DNA from: Nakamurella flava
GTDB taxonomy: Bacteria; Actinomycetota; Actinomycetes; Mycobacteriales; Nakamurellaceae
Length of the DNA: 64,000 nt
NCBI RefSeq assembly: GCF_005298075.1
Contig: NZ_SZZH01000001.1
Coordinates: 1,178,001-1,242,000 of the forward strand
Direction of reading: 5' to 3'
The position numbers were made by a program, and so were the translations under genes. The notes beneath the pieces were generated by a model. That model worked only from the letters and a program-made list of their open reading frames with translations, made no database searches and was not told the DNA's origin. Below are positions 1 through 9,675 of this stretch, piece by piece (the first letter of the stretch is position 1; the number at the start of each line of letters is the position of its first letter).

Positions 1-2562
1 CCAGTGATGGCCCGACAGCAGCAGGACCCGCTCGGATCGGGTGAGCGCCACGTACAGCAGGCGGCGTTCCTCGGTGAGCCGGAACTCTCGGAAGGCCTCG
101 ACGTGATCGGCCAGTCGATTGGCGAGCTCCTTCTGGTCGGCGCCGGGCGGCAGGTCGAAGGCCGGCAGGTCCGCCCGGTCACCGCGCAGCGTGGGGGGCA
201 GTTGTGACGGGTCGCCGAACCACGTCCCGCCGCGGCCACTGGGGAACACCCCGGCTGTGAGGTGCGGGACGGCGACGATCTCCCACTCCAACCCCTTCGC
301 CGCGTGCACCGTCAGCACCTGCACCTGACCGGCGGGAGCGGGCACCTCCCCCGGCGAGAGCCCGTCCTCACGCTCGGCGGCGGCGTCCACGTAGTCCAGC
401 AGCTCCAAGGGGCCGGCACCGGTCGCCGCCACGGCGGCGACCACGTCGGCGAAGGCGTCGAGATGGGCGCGACCCGCCCCACCGGTGAGCTGCACCTCGA
501 TCTCCACACCGATGGTCCGCTCGATGTCGGACACCAGCTCGGCCAGGGGTTGCTGTAACCGAGCCCGGAGCCGGTCCAGCTCGGCGCCGAGTCGGGACAG
601 CCGTCGATGACCTTCGGTCGAGTACGCGGCGGCGTCGCCCGGGTCGGCCAAGGCGTCGACGAGCGAGGCCGCGTCGATGTCCTCGCCCTCGGACAGCTCG
701 CCCAGCGCCGATCTCACCGCGGACACCGCGCTCGTACGGCCAACCGCCCCTGCGGCGTCGGCGACTCGGCCGGCCAATGACGCCGCGCGGCGGTGCAGCG
801 CTTCCAGGTCGGCCGGACCCAGACGCCAGCGCGCACCGGTGAGGATGCGGAGGGCGGCTGCGCCCGCGGTCGGATCGACCAGGACCCGCAGCGTCGCGAT
901 CAGGTCGGCGACCTCCGGTTCGTCGATCAGGCCACCGAGTCCGACGACCTCGACCGGTAGCCCCTGCTGCCGCAACGCCGCGGCGATACCGGCCATGTCG
1001 GCTCGGCGCCGTACCAGGACGGCCGTGGTGGGTGGTTCCGGCGGTGTCCCGCCGACGGGGAGAGCGGGCAGTTCGCTGGTCTTCACCGAGGTCGAGCCGT
1101 CCGGCAGGTCGCCGGGATCACGAGGTAGGGCGCCGGCCGCTCGCCATAATTCAGCGATCTCGGCGGCCACCCAGGTGTCCTCGTCGGCGACGGTGCGGAA
1201 CAACCCGTGTCGCACCGTCCCGGCGGAGGCACTCGGAGCGGGGCGCAGTTCGCCGACCACGGCGGCGCCACCCCCGCCCGCCCCGGGAGCAGCCGCAGGT
1301 AGGTCCGTACCCGGGCCCGGCTGGCGAATCGGCGCGGAGGCGACATTGGCCAAGGTCAGGACCGAGATCGGATTGCGGAAGCTGGTCAGCAACGTGAACG
1401 TCGGAGCCGCTCGACCGTCGGACAGCGGGAAATCCCGGCCGAAGGCCGGCAGGTTGGAGGCGGACGCGCCTCGCCAGGAGTAGATGGACTGCACAGGATC
1501 GCCGACCGCGGTGACCGGATGGCCCAACGGTGGCGGCGCGGCCAGCGCTGCCGTCCCGGCAGCGGGCGGTCCCGCGCCCGGACGGGAGGTCGGCAGTGTC
1601 CCGGCGCCGAAGACGCCGCGCAACAACACCCGCTGGGCATGGCCGGTGTCCTGGTACTCGTCCAGCAGGACCACGCGGTACCGATCGCGCAGGCTCTCCC
1701 CGATGCCCGGATGCTCGGCGACGAGACGGGCGGCGATCTGCATCTGGTCCGCGAAGTCGATGACCCCTCGTTCCTGTTTCGCGGCCCGGAACGCCCGGAC
1801 CAGCGGCAGGATCCACCGGCGGTCCTGCAGCGGTTTGACGTGCTTGGCCAAGCCGCTGTGCAGCAGGGACTTCTGGCGCGGCGATGGTGGGGCGGACTGC
1901 AGCGACAACAGGATGCGGTCCAGTTCGCGTTCCAGGTCCGCCGGCTCGACGAGGTGATCGGCGAGAGAACCGGAGATCGCCAGTAGGCGTTCGGTGACGG
2001 CGTCCGGGCTGAGATCGGCGTCGAGATCGCCGTCCCACCGGGCGACGACCCGACGGGCGAGCTGCCAGGCGGCAGTGGGGGTCAACACGGTGGCGGCCGA
2101 TTCCACCCCGGCCAGGGCCCCGTACTCGGAGATCAACCGGCCGCCGAAGGCGTGGTACGTCGACACCACGGGCTCGCCGGCGGACTCGCCGGCCCGCGGT
2201 ACCGACGCGTCCATGGGCCGATGGGCCGACCGGTCCGGACCGGCGGACGAGGGCGGGGCGGGAAGGAGTGGGACACCGGCCTGGGTGAGAGCCCGCAACC
2301 GCCGACGGACCCGTTGGGCCAATTGGGCTGCGGCCTTGCGAGTGAACGTCAGACCGAGGATCTGATCCGGGCGCACCAAACCGTTGGCGACGAGGAACAC
2401 CACCCGCGCCGCCATCGTCTCCGTCTTGCCCGAACCGGCCCCGGCGACCACCAGGGCCGGATGCAGGGGCGCTTCGATGACGATGGTCTGCTCCGGGGTC
2501 GGGCCGGGCAGACCGAGCAGACCGGCCAGTTCGGCCGCGGACAGCGCCGGGGTGTATCTCAT
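1..2562 (-). CDS. adnB: ATP-dependent helicase-nuclease subunit AdnB, N-terminal 854 residues (C-terminus outside window)
   Basis: UvrD/Rep (SF1A) helicase that in mycobacteria pairs with AdnA as the motor-nuclease resecting double-strand breaks for homologous recombination. The ATG at 2562 overlaps the adnA stop (ATGA), so the two are translationally coupled. Visible helicase motifs in order: Walker A GAGSGKT at residues 41-47, motif Ia-like LTFTRKAA, Walker B LLDEYQD, motif III QSIYSWRG, motif V VHAAKGLEWE and motif VI YVALTRSE. The frame is open to base 1, so the expected C-terminal PD-(D/E)XK nuclease domain lies beyond the window. The name rests on the tandem arrangement with adnA and the matching gene order in M. 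tuberculosis (Rv3202c-Rv3201c). Confidence 0.88.
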   Translation of the reverse strand, partial: MRYTPALSAAELAGLLGLPGPTPEQTIVIEAPLHPALVVAGAGSGKTETMAARVVFLVANGLVRPDQILGLTFTRKAAAQLAQRVRRRLRALTQAGVPLLPAPPSSAGPDRSAHRPMDASVPRAGESAGEPVVSTYHAFGGRLISEYGALAGVESAATVLTPTAAWQLARRVVARWDGDLDADLSPDAVTERLLAISGSLADHLVEPADLERELDRILLSLQSAPPSPRQKSLLHSGLAKHVKPLQDRRWILPLVRAFRAAKQERGVIDFADQMQIAARLVAEHPGIGESLRDRYRVVLLDEYQDTGHAQRVLLRGVFGAGTLPTSRPGAGPPAAGTAALAAPPPLGHPVTAVGDPVQSIYSWRGASASNLPAFGRDFPLSDGRAAPTFTLLTSFRNPISVLTLANVASAPIRQPGPGTDLPAAAPGAGGGGAAVVGELRPAPSASAGTVRHGLFRTVADEDTWVAAEIAELWRAAGALPRDPGDLPDGSTSVKTSELPALPVGGTPPEPPTTAVLVRRRADMAGIAAALRQQGLPVEVVGLGGLIDEPEVADLIATLRVLVDPTAGAAALRILTGARWRLGPADLEALHRRAASLAGRVADAAGAVGRTSAVSAVRSALGELSEGEDIDAASLVDALADPGDAAAYSTEGHRRLSRLGAELDRLRARLQQPLAELVSDIERTIGVEIEVQLTGGAGRAHLDAFADVVAAVAATGAGPLELLDYVDAAAEREDGLSPGEVPAPAGQVQVLTVHAAKGLEWEIVAVPHLTAGVFPSGRGGTWFGDPSQLPPTLRGDRADLPAFDLPPGADQKELANRLADHVEAFREFRLTEERRLLYVALTRSERVLLLSGHHW

Positions 2563-5500
2563 CGCGTCACCTGGCGCCCCTCAGGGCGCAATGGACACGA
2601 CCCGCGGACGGGACACCGATCGCAGCGGGCGTTCTCGACCGCCGGCAGCACAGCCGACGCCAATGCCTCGGCGGCACCCCGTACGGCGTCCTGCCAGATG
2701 CCCATGCTGGTCGGGTCGATGGGCGGTTGCTCCAGAACCTGCGGGCGCCCGCCGCGCAGGTAGACCAGTTCCGCACCGCCGCTTCTCCTGCCCGTCGCGG
2801 GGACGTCCGATTCGTCGGGGCCGCCGGAGCTCGACCGACCGATGACATCGTCGAACGCCCCCCACTCGACAGCCAATTGGTAGACGGCCAGCTGGGGGTG
2901 CTCGGCCGCCTGCGCCTTGGTCACCTTGGTAGCCGCCGTCTTGAAGTCGACGATCACCACGCGACCATCGGCGCGGCGCTCCAACCGATCGACCCGACCG
3001 GTCAGCCACACCCGCCGATCCGGTGCCCCCGGCGGAGCCGGTTCCGGCGGCGGCGGGCCGTCAGGGTGAGGGGCTTCGGGGCCGGGCGGCGGCACGGCGA
3101 CGCGCAGCGCCACCTCGGATCCGATCGTCTGCCGATGGATGGCGTTCTCGGCGTGCCAGATGACCGCGGCATCGAGCATCGCCAGCAGGACGCGGCGGTG
3201 CCGAGCCCGCAGCCAGGCCGCCTGCCCCTGACGCGTGTCGAGGAAGCGGTCGAGCTCGACGGTCAGCTCGTCCTTCGTCAGCCCCCGGGCGAGGCCGTCG
3301 ACCAGGGCGTGCACGACGATCCCGTCGACCTGCGGCTGCTCGACCCGACCGCGGCCGCCCCGCCGTTCCAGGACGGCACGCAGCGGGCAGGTCAACACGG
3401 CCTCGACCGCGGACGGGGAAACGGTGACCGCCGCAGAATCCGCGACCGGGGCGCGGTCCGTCGACACCTCGTGCTGCCCGTACCAGTCCTGCGGATGAGC
3501 CCCCGGTACACCGGCGAGGGCCAGCGTCGCCAGATGCTCCGCGGCCGTCCGGGCCTCCCCCGGCGGCGTCGCCGGATCGCAGACGGCCCGCCGGAGGTCG
3601 GCGACCAGATCGACGAGGCGCAGGCCCCGCCGGCGGCCGTGGTCGGCCGCTTCGGGCCACCCTGTCGGCAGATCCTCCGACCCGGCCAGTTCGGTGAGAA
3701 ACCGGGACGGCACCGTGTCCTGATCGACCGCGGTGGTCGCGATGAGACGTCGTCGGGCCCGGGTGATGGCGACGTAGAACAACCGTCGTTCGTCCTCGAG
3801 CCGGTCCGGCGGGTCGATGCCCGCGGGTACCCCGAGCGCCGCGTCGAGGGCTTCCGCCACTCCGAGCATCGACGTACCGGACTGGAGCACGGGCCACCGG
3901 CCCTCAGCCACTCCCACCACCGCGACGACGTCCCATTCCAGTCCCTTGGCCGCATGCGCCGACAGCACAGCGACGCCCGATGCGGACCGCCGTTCACGGG
4001 CCGTGGGGTCGCTCGCGATGCGCTGGCCGGTGACGGCGTCGATGACCGCGCCGACGCCGGCGTGCGGCAGTCGTTCGGCGAGGTCGGCGGCCAGGGCGAA
4101 CAGGCCGATGACCCCGTCCAGACCCGCATCGGCCCGCTGGGCCGCACGGCCACCGCGCAGCGATTCGGCGAGGTAGCGGTCCGGGAGACCGGTGGCCTGC
4201 CAGAGATCCCACAGCACTTGTTCGCCAGACGGATCAGCGGCACCGTCGCGAGCGATCTGCACCATCGACCGCAGGCGCCGCAGGGGGGCCGCGACGTCGT
4301 CGGGCAGGTCGTCCGGCAAGGGACCGCCGGCGATTGCCGCGGCGAGCAGGTCGGAAGACGAACCCGCTCCGGGGCGCCAACGCCGCAGGCTGCGTCGCAA
4401 CCGTCGGATCTGAGCCAGGCCCAGTTCGGCCACCGGTGAAGCGAGCAGCTCGAGCGCGATCTCACCGGTCAGCGACTCCGGACGGCGACCGATGTCCAGC
4501 ACGCAGACCAAAGTGGCGACTACCGGCTCGTCCACCAGCCGCGCGGAACCGGCGGCCGCGGCGAGCGGAATGCCGGCAGCGGCGAAGGCCCGTCGCACGG
4601 CCGGGAGCACTGCCGCCGGCGAACGGGCGAGCACGGCCATCGAGGACCACGGCACGCCGTCCTTCAGGTGGGCGCGACGCAGTTCATCGGCGACGAAGGC
4701 GGCTTCCTGGGCGGGACTGGACAGCAGGCGAACTACCGGCTCGCCGGAGAACGGAGAGGACGTGGTCTGCAGCGACCGGTGTTCTGATTGACCGGGCAAC
4801 CGGCCGGAGATTCGTTGGGCAGCCGCCGCCAGGCCCGGGGGCAGACGGTGCGTCCGCGTCAGATGAACGGTGCGGTCGACCACCAGATCACGAAGCGCCG
4901 ACGGATCGGCCCCGCGGAAGGCGTAGATGGCCTGGTCCGGATCACCGAAGACCACCAGTTCGTCCGCTGCGGAGGCGATGGCCGAGATGAGCCTCGCCTG
5001 CGCCGGATCCACATCCTGGTACTCGTCGACGAAGATGCGTCGTACCCGGGCCTGTTCCTGAGCCAGCAGCACGGGATCGGCCAGCAGCGCAAGCGCCGCC
5101 CCGGTCAGCTCGGCCTGGTCGAGGGCGGCCCCGAAACCGCTGCTGCCCTGCCGCAGATCGGCAACGTCCTGGTACTCGATGGCGAATCTGGCGGCCGCGA
5201 CCCACTCCGGGCGACGCCGCCGACGCCCCCACTCGGCCAGTCGCGCGGGTGTGACCCCGCGTTCAGCCGTGCGCAGCAGGAGATCGCGCAGCTCGGCGGC
5301 GAAAGCGGGGGTCCCGATGGCCCCGCGGAGCCAGTCCGGCCACTCCTCACGACCGTCCTCCCGCTGCCCTTGCAACAGTTCCCGGACCATCAGGTCCGAC
5401 TCCCCGGCCTGCAGCAGTCGCGGCGGCGGTTCGCCCTGGCGGGCCGCACGGGCCCGCAGCAGCGAATAGGCGTACGAATGCAGTGTCCGCACGATCGGTT

Positions 5501-5804
5501 CGCGCGTCGTCAACGACAGCCGACGGGTGATGCGGTCGGTCAACTCGCGTGCGGCCCGCCGCGAGAAGGTCAGGACCAGGATGTTCTCAGGGGCGACCCC
5601 CGCCCCTTCGATGCGCTCGGCCACGGCTTCGACCAGAGTGGTCGTCTTTCCCGTCCCCGGACCGGCGAGAACCCGCAACCGCCCGCTGCGGTGCGACACC
5701 ACGGCGTGCTGCTCGGCCGACAGCGGGACCGTCGAGGCCTGTGCCGGGAGCGGCCGCAACCGCAACCGCGGTATCGCGGCGTGATTTTCCGTCACCAGCA
5801 CCAT
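2559..5804 (-). CDS. adnA: ATP-dependent helicase-nuclease subunit AdnA
   Basis: 1081-residue fusion of an SF1A helicase and a C-terminal RecB-like nuclease, partner of AdnB in DNA end resection. Walker A GPGTGKT is at residues 48-54, Walker B is FVDEYQDVD, motif III QAIYAFRGAD, motif V SAHAAKGLEW and motif VI YVAITRARRR. The C-terminal third shows a nuclease core (GRVDRLERR, then VIVDFKTA and QLAVYQLA). It also has the cysteine pattern of an Fe-S-stabilised nuclease: one Cys in LTCPLRAVL and a terminal C-x2-C-x5-C (CDRCPVRGSC). Start ATG at 5804 is the first in frame, 87 bp from the divergent ATL gene. The stop overlaps the adnB start. Confidence 0.9.
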   Translation of the reverse strand: MVLVTENHAAIPRLRLRPLPAQASTVPLSAEQHAVVSHRSGRLRVLAGPGTGKTTTLVEAVAERIEGAGVAPENILVLTFSRRAARELTDRITRRLSLTTREPIVRTLHSYAYSLLRARAARQGEPPPRLLQAGESDLMVRELLQGQREDGREEWPDWLRGAIGTPAFAAELRDLLLRTAERGVTPARLAEWGRRRRRPEWVAAARFAIEYQDVADLRQGSSGFGAALDQAELTGAALALLADPVLLAQEQARVRRIFVDEYQDVDPAQARLISAIASAADELVVFGDPDQAIYAFRGADPSALRDLVVDRTVHLTRTHRLPPGLAAAAQRISGRLPGQSEHRSLQTTSSPFSGEPVVRLLSSPAQEAAFVADELRRAHLKDGVPWSSMAVLARSPAAVLPAVRRAFAAAGIPLAAAAGSARLVDEPVVATLVCVLDIGRRPESLTGEIALELLASPVAELGLAQIRRLRRSLRRWRPGAGSSSDLLAAAIAGGPLPDDLPDDVAAPLRRLRSMVQIARDGAADPSGEQVLWDLWQATGLPDRYLAESLRGGRAAQRADAGLDGVIGLFALAADLAERLPHAGVGAVIDAVTGQRIASDPTARERRSASGVAVLSAHAAKGLEWDVVAVVGVAEGRWPVLQSGTSMLGVAEALDAALGVPAGIDPPDRLEDERRLFYVAITRARRRLIATTAVDQDTVPSRFLTELAGSEDLPTGWPEAADHGRRRGLRLVDLVADLRRAVCDPATPPGEARTAAEHLATLALAGVPGAHPQDWYGQHEVSTDRAPVADSAAVTVSPSAVEAVLTCPLRAVLERRGGRGRVEQPQVDGIVVHALVDGLARGLTKDELTVELDRFLDTRQGQAAWLRARHRRVLLAMLDAAVIWHAENAIHRQTIGSEVALRVAVPPPGPEAPHPDGPPPPEPAPPGAPDRRVWLTGRVDRLERRADGRVVIVDFKTAATKVTKAQAAEHPQLAVYQLAVEWGAFDDVIGRSSSGGPDESDVPATGRRSGGAELVYLRGGRPQVLEQPPIDPTSMGIWQDAVRGAAEALASAVLPAVENARCDRCPVRGSCPLRPEGRQVTR

Positions 5805-5891
5805 GGTGCGATCCCATCACGGGTCACCGACAGCCGGTTCCGCCGGCGACCCGGGCCAGGTCCGACCGGGCGCGCCGTGTGAACTGCAAGC

Positions 5892-6182
5892 ATGGATCGC
5901 GCATTGGCCGCTCGAATGCTCGAGGTGGTGCAGGACATCCCGCCCGGCCGGGTCGCGACCTACGGCGACGTCGCCGCCCGCGCGGGATCCGCCTCACCGC
6001 GGTTCGCGGGCTGGGTGCTGGCCCATCTCAGCGACGAGACCACTCCGTGGCACCGCGTCATCCGGGCGGACGGCCGGCTGGTGGCGGCGCTACGCGAGGA
6101 GCAGTCCCGGCGTCTGCGGACGGAGGGCGTCCCGGTCGACGACGGACGGGTCGACCTCGCTCACTATCGCCTGCGCGAGTAG
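5892..6182 (+). CDS. Alkyltransferase-like (ATL) protein, MGMT-family DNA-binding domain
   Basis: 96-residue protein with only the DNA-binding fold of O6-methylguanine-DNA methyltransferase (IPPGRVATYGDVAARAG, then PWHRVI). The alkyl-acceptor motif PCHR of true methyltransferases reads PWHR here: Cys is replaced by Trp. That is the hallmark of ATL proteins, which bind O6-alkylguanine without repairing it and hand it to nucleotide excision repair. It is divergent from adnA across an 87-bp gap, as its counterpart is in M. tuberculosis (Rv3204). Family placement is firm; the role in this organism is inferred. Confidence 0.87.
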   Translation: MDRALAARMLEVVQDIPPGRVATYGDVAARAGSASPRFAGWVLAHLSDETTPWHRVIRADGRLVAALREEQSRRLRTEGVPVDDGRVDLAHYRLRE

Positions 6183-6364
6183 AGCGTCGTTGGTGAGGCG
6201 GGACACTCACGCTGTCCTTTCTGGTGCCTCGGCAACCTCGGGACGGCTAGCACCTCGGCCGGTCCGACCGACAGATCTATCCACACAAGCGGAATTTTCC
6301 GATCATTTGTCCACATGATCGGATGCCGCTGGCGTTGCCGCTCGCCGTCCACGACGGTCTGCTC

Positions 6365-7393
6365 ATGACAACAATCGACGCCCCCGACCCGCTCGTCGTC
6401 CGGGGAACGGCCGGCCTCCTGGCCGCCATCCCGGCCACGCTCGGCTTCCCGCCGCGCGACAGCCTGGTGCAGGTCTGTCTCGCCGGACCCCGCGCCCAGG
6501 TGGGCCCGATGGGCCGGGTGGATCTCGACCCACCCCACGGCGCGACGCCCCGGGAATACGCCGACGGCGTCACCGGCACTCTGCTGACCGTCGCTCGCCG
6601 ACACGCCGACAGCGTCGTTCTCGTCTGGTACCGGAGCCTGGTCGATCGACGGCCGCCGCTGGTCGACGCCATGGTCGGGGCGCTGGACGGGGCGGGCATC
6701 TCTGTCCGGGACGTCATCGCCGTCAGCGGGGGGCGGTACCGCCACGAGGGAGTGTCGACCAGCACCCCACGTGTGCCGCCCGGACCGTCCTACCCCCTCC
6801 TGGGTGCGGGCGACCCCGACGTGCTGCGACTTCGGGCATCGGCCGCACTGCGGGGCCGCACCATCCTTGGCGACCGGGACGATCTGCGTCGTTCGATCGA
6901 CGGGCCCGCAGCCGGGGCGGCCCTCGATCGGGCATGGGCGGAGTTCGACCGGTGCGCCGGTCGGGCGCCCCAGCAGCTCGACGACTACGCAGCCGAACTC
7001 GACCTGGCCCTGGTCGAATGTGCGTCCCACCACTCACTCACTGCTCGGCGCGCCGCGACGATCGTGCTCGGACTCGACGACCCGGCGCTGTGCAGTCATC
7101 TGGTCGCGCGGTCGGTGAGCGCTCGTGACGAGCCGTGGACCGCGATGCTGGCGGCCTGTGCCCGTCAGACCCCCACCGAGCTGGCTGGGGACCTGTGCGC
7201 CCTGCTCGCTTTAGTCGCGTACTGCGACGGGGACGGCGCGCTCGCGCAGGTCGCCGTGGATCGATCGCTGCTGTCCCGGTCCGGACACAGCATGGCCCGG
7301 CTGCTGATGCAGGTCATGGCCGCAGGGGTGCATCCCGATGCGGTAGCCGCCCGGTTCCGGGGTGCCGCCCGGCCGTCCGACTGCGGCCGATGA
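6365..7393 (+). CDS. DUF4192 domain-containing protein
   Basis: About 342 residues. The N-terminus (LAAIPATLGFPPRDSLVQV) matches the usual opening of DUF4192 proteins, common in actinobacteria and of unknown function. No signal peptide or membrane span is apparent, so it is probably cytoplasmic. I chose ATG 6365 because family members begin a few residues before the LLAAIP block. An upstream in-frame ATG at 6323 would add 14 residues, and neither start has a convincing ribosome-binding site. It is convergent with the TIGR02569 gene, 13 bp away. Confidence 0.8.
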   Translation: MTTIDAPDPLVVRGTAGLLAAIPATLGFPPRDSLVQVCLAGPRAQVGPMGRVDLDPPHGATPREYADGVTGTLLTVARRHADSVVLVWYRSLVDRRPPLVDAMVGALDGAGISVRDVIAVSGGRYRHEGVSTSTPRVPPGPSYPLLGAGDPDVLRLRASAALRGRTILGDRDDLRRSIDGPAAGAALDRAWAEFDRCAGRAPQQLDDYAAELDLALVECASHHSLTARRAATIVLGLDDPALCSHLVARSVSARDEPWTAMLAACARQTPTELAGDLCALLALVAYCDGDGALAQVAVDRSLLSRSGHSMARLLMQVMAAGVHPDAVAARFRGAARPSDCGR

Positions 7394-7406
7394 GGGGAAA
7401 GCCTCC

Positions 7407-8267
7407 TCACCCCAGGGCCGGCCCGAGACGGTCGACCGCGACCAGAAGCGGGACGAGTGCTGCGGGTTCCGGAGTAGGGCCGCAGACGGCCAACGCCAAC
7501 CGGAACAGCAGCGCTCGCCGGACGAGTTCGCGCCACTGGCCGTACCGCTCCCCCAGCCCGAGCACTTCGGTGGGTGCGCCGTCCGAGACGATGGAATCCA
7601 CGACGACGATCGCGCTGGCCCACACCGAGGGGCGCCAGAATGGCTCGATGTCGACGACCGCGGGCAGCGCGTCACCGGCGAACAGCACGCCACGCCTCAG
7701 TTCGGCATGGATCAGCTGTGACGGCAGGCTGACGTCGGTCCGCCCGGCTTCGAGGTCGCCGATGCGGCGCGCAACCTCGCCCTGGTCGATGGGATGGAGG
7801 GAACGTTCGGCCGGGCTCAACTCACCCCAGGCCAGCCGATCCGCCCAACCCACCGGATCGAGCCGGGCTCGCAGCACCCGCGGTTCCGCCAGACCGGCCA
7901 CGCCGCGGTGGAAGGCTTCGCCAGCGATGATGATGTCGTGCGGACGGGCGGCCGGGGTTCCGGCGACGAAACGGGACGCCGACCAGCCGGACAGCACCCA
8001 CCGACCGTCTGACGACCGCACCGGCCGGGCCAGTCGAACCCCGGTGGTCTGTACCTGTTCGATCCCGGACGCCAGCCACGCCGCGCGGCCGGAATCGTCG
8101 ACCCGTTGGAGGACCAGGTCGCCGAGCTTCCAGGTCCGCGGATGCTCTGCGGTCGCTTCCGTTGACCCCGTTTCCTCAATCCGCGCCCGCAATGGTTCGG
8201 CCGACGACGAGGACACGCCGAAGCCGGCGCGCACATGGTCCGGCGGGCCGGCCGCGGCAGCAGTCAC
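7407..8267 (-). CDS. TIGR02569 family protein (actinobacterial, unknown function)
   Basis: 286 residues, Trp-rich, without membrane spans. Family proteins are confined to actinobacteria and usually sit next to moeZ/moeB; in M. tuberculosis the counterpart is Rv3205c beside Rv3206c (moeZ). The fold has been likened to an aminoglycoside phosphotransferase/kinase-like scaffold. The segment QLIHAELRRGVLFAG followed by PAVVDIEPFWRP looks like the HGDL..GN...D catalytic region of such enzymes, with the acidic and Asn residues altered, so kinase activity is doubtful. A strong hairpin terminator at 8315-8343 separates it from upstream moeZ. The family call is from memory of sequence features. Confidence 0.75.
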   Translation of the reverse strand: MTAAAAGPPDHVRAGFGVSSSSAEPLRARIEETGSTEATAEHPRTWKLGDLVLQRVDDSGRAAWLASGIEQVQTTGVRLARPVRSSDGRWVLSGWSASRFVAGTPAARPHDIIIAGEAFHRGVAGLAEPRVLRARLDPVGWADRLAWGELSPAERSLHPIDQGEVARRIGDLEAGRTDVSLPSQLIHAELRRGVLFAGDALPAVVDIEPFWRPSVWASAIVVVDSIVSDGAPTEVLGLGERYGQWRELVRRALLFRLALAVCGPTPEPAALVPLLVAVDRLGPALG

Positions 8268-8314
8268 GCGGCGACGCTACCGCGCAACGGCGAGCCGTAT
8301 GGGACGGCCCGTCC

Positions 8315-8343
8315 GCCCCGGGGGCATGTCGCACCCCCGGGGC
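8315..8343 (-). terminator. Hairpin terminator downstream of moeZ
   Basis: Perfect 10-bp G/C stem GCCCCGGGGG / CCCCCGGGGC (8315-8324 and 8334-8343) with a 9-nt loop. It lies 40 nt past the moeZ stop and before the start of the TIGR02569 gene. There is no U-tract, as often in high-GC actinobacteria, so termination strength is uncertain. Confidence 0.6.
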
Positions 8344-8382
8344 CGGAACCGGATGATGGAAGGATCGATCACACCCGGTTTG

Positions 8383-9585
8383 TCAGTACACCGGCAGGCT
8401 GGGGTCGACCTGCTTGATCCAGGCCAGTACACCGCCACCGACATGTACCGCATCGCCGAAACCGGCCTTGTGCAGGACCGCCAGGGCCTCCGCGGAGCGC
8501 GCTCCAGACTTGCAGTGCAGGATGACCTGCTTGTCCTGCGGGAGGGTCGAGAGCGCCTCGCCCGACAGGATGTCGCCCTTGGGGATCAGAACCGCGCCAG
8601 GGATGTTGACGATCTCGTACTCGTTGGGCTCGCGAACGTCGACCAGGAGGAAGTCGTCGCCGGAGTCGATCTTCGATTTCAGGTCACGCGCCGAGATGGT
8701 GTGACCGGACGCAGCAGCGGCCGCGTCATCGCTCAGCGAGCCGCAGAAGGCTTCGTAGTCGATGAGACCGGTGATTGGCTCGCCGGCCGGGTCCTTGCGG
8801 ATGCGGACCGTGCGGTAGGTCATCTCCAGCGCGTCGTAGACCATCAGGCGGCCGAGCAGCGTCTCGCCGATTCCGCAGATGAGCTTGATGGCCTCGTTGA
8901 CCATGATGGATCCGATGGATGCGCAGAGCACACCCAGCACCCCACCCTCGGCGCAGGACGGCACCATGCCGGGCGGCGGCGGCTCGGGGTACAGGTCGCG
9001 GTACTGGACACCCTCGGAGCTGGCTCCGGTCGGTTCGGCCCAGAACACGCTGGCCTGGCCCTCGAAACGATAGATCGAACCCCACACGTAGGGCTTGCCG
9101 AGCAGCACGCAGGCGTCGTTGACGAGGTAACGCGTGGCGAAGTTGTCCGTGCCGTCCAGGATCAGGTCATAGGGCGCGAAGATCTCCAGCGCGTTTCCGG
9201 AGTCCAACCGCTCGGTGTGCAGGTTGACCTGGACGTAGGGGTTGATCTCGGCGACGGACGCAGCTGCGGACTCCGCCTTGGACCGGCCGACATCGGACTG
9301 GCCGTGGATGACCTGGCGCTGCAGGTTGGACTCGTCGACGATGTCGAAATCCAGGATGCCCAGCGTGCCGACACCGGCCGCCGCCAGGTACAGCAGGGCC
9401 GGAGAGCCCAGCCCACCGGCGCCGACGACCAGCACCTTGGCGTTCTTCAGACGCTTCTGCCCGATCATCCCGACGTCCGGGATGATCAGGTGGCGCGAGT
9501 AGCGCTCCACCTCGGCCTTGCTCAACGTTTCAGCTGGTTCCACCAGCGGGGGCAACGACACGACACTCTCCTCGAACACCGGCAT
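8383..9585 (-). CDS. moeZ: Adenylyltransferase/sulfurtransferase MoeZ (ThiF-like + rhodanese)
   Basis: Activates the C-terminus of small sulfur carriers (MoaD, CysO/ThiS type) by adenylation and transfers sulfur to them, feeding molybdopterin and cysteine/thiamine pathways. The N-terminal E1-like domain has the nucleotide-binding GAGGLGSPALLYLAAAG and the GTDNFATRYLVND block, followed by the MoeZ signature PPPPGMVPSCAEGGVLGV. The C-terminal rhodanese domain carries the active-site loop LHCKSGARSAEAL with the persulfide-forming Cys. I chose the ATG at 9585 (MPVFEESVVSLPPLVEP) because known MoeZ proteins begin just before SLPPLVEPA; a start at 9621 would add 12 residues. The nearest conserved neighbours are the TIGR02569 and DUF3152 genes, as in mycobacteria. 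Confidence 0.93.
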   Translation of the reverse strand: MPVFEESVVSLPPLVEPAETLSKAEVERYSRHLIIPDVGMIGQKRLKNAKVLVVGAGGLGSPALLYLAAAGVGTLGILDFDIVDESNLQRQVIHGQSDVGRSKAESAAASVAEINPYVQVNLHTERLDSGNALEIFAPYDLILDGTDNFATRYLVNDACVLLGKPYVWGSIYRFEGQASVFWAEPTGASSEGVQYRDLYPEPPPPGMVPSCAEGGVLGVLCASIGSIMVNEAIKLICGIGETLLGRLMVYDALEMTYRTVRIRKDPAGEPITGLIDYEAFCGSLSDDAAAAASGHTISARDLKSKIDSGDDFLLVDVREPNEYEIVNIPGAVLIPKGDILSGEALSTLPQDKQVILHCKSGARSAEALAVLHKAGFGDAVHVGGGVLAWIKQVDPSLPVY

Positions 9586-9675
9586 GGGTCTGGTACCGGG
9601 GCAACGGTTACCGGCCGTCAATTCTTCCCCACCGGCCGAGCACTGCGATCCACCGATGTCGGATCGAGGCGCCGA

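Noticed and set aside
2727-4439. Plus-strand long frame inside adnA
   Set aside because: Antisense to well-conserved helicase motifs; composition typical of shadow frames.
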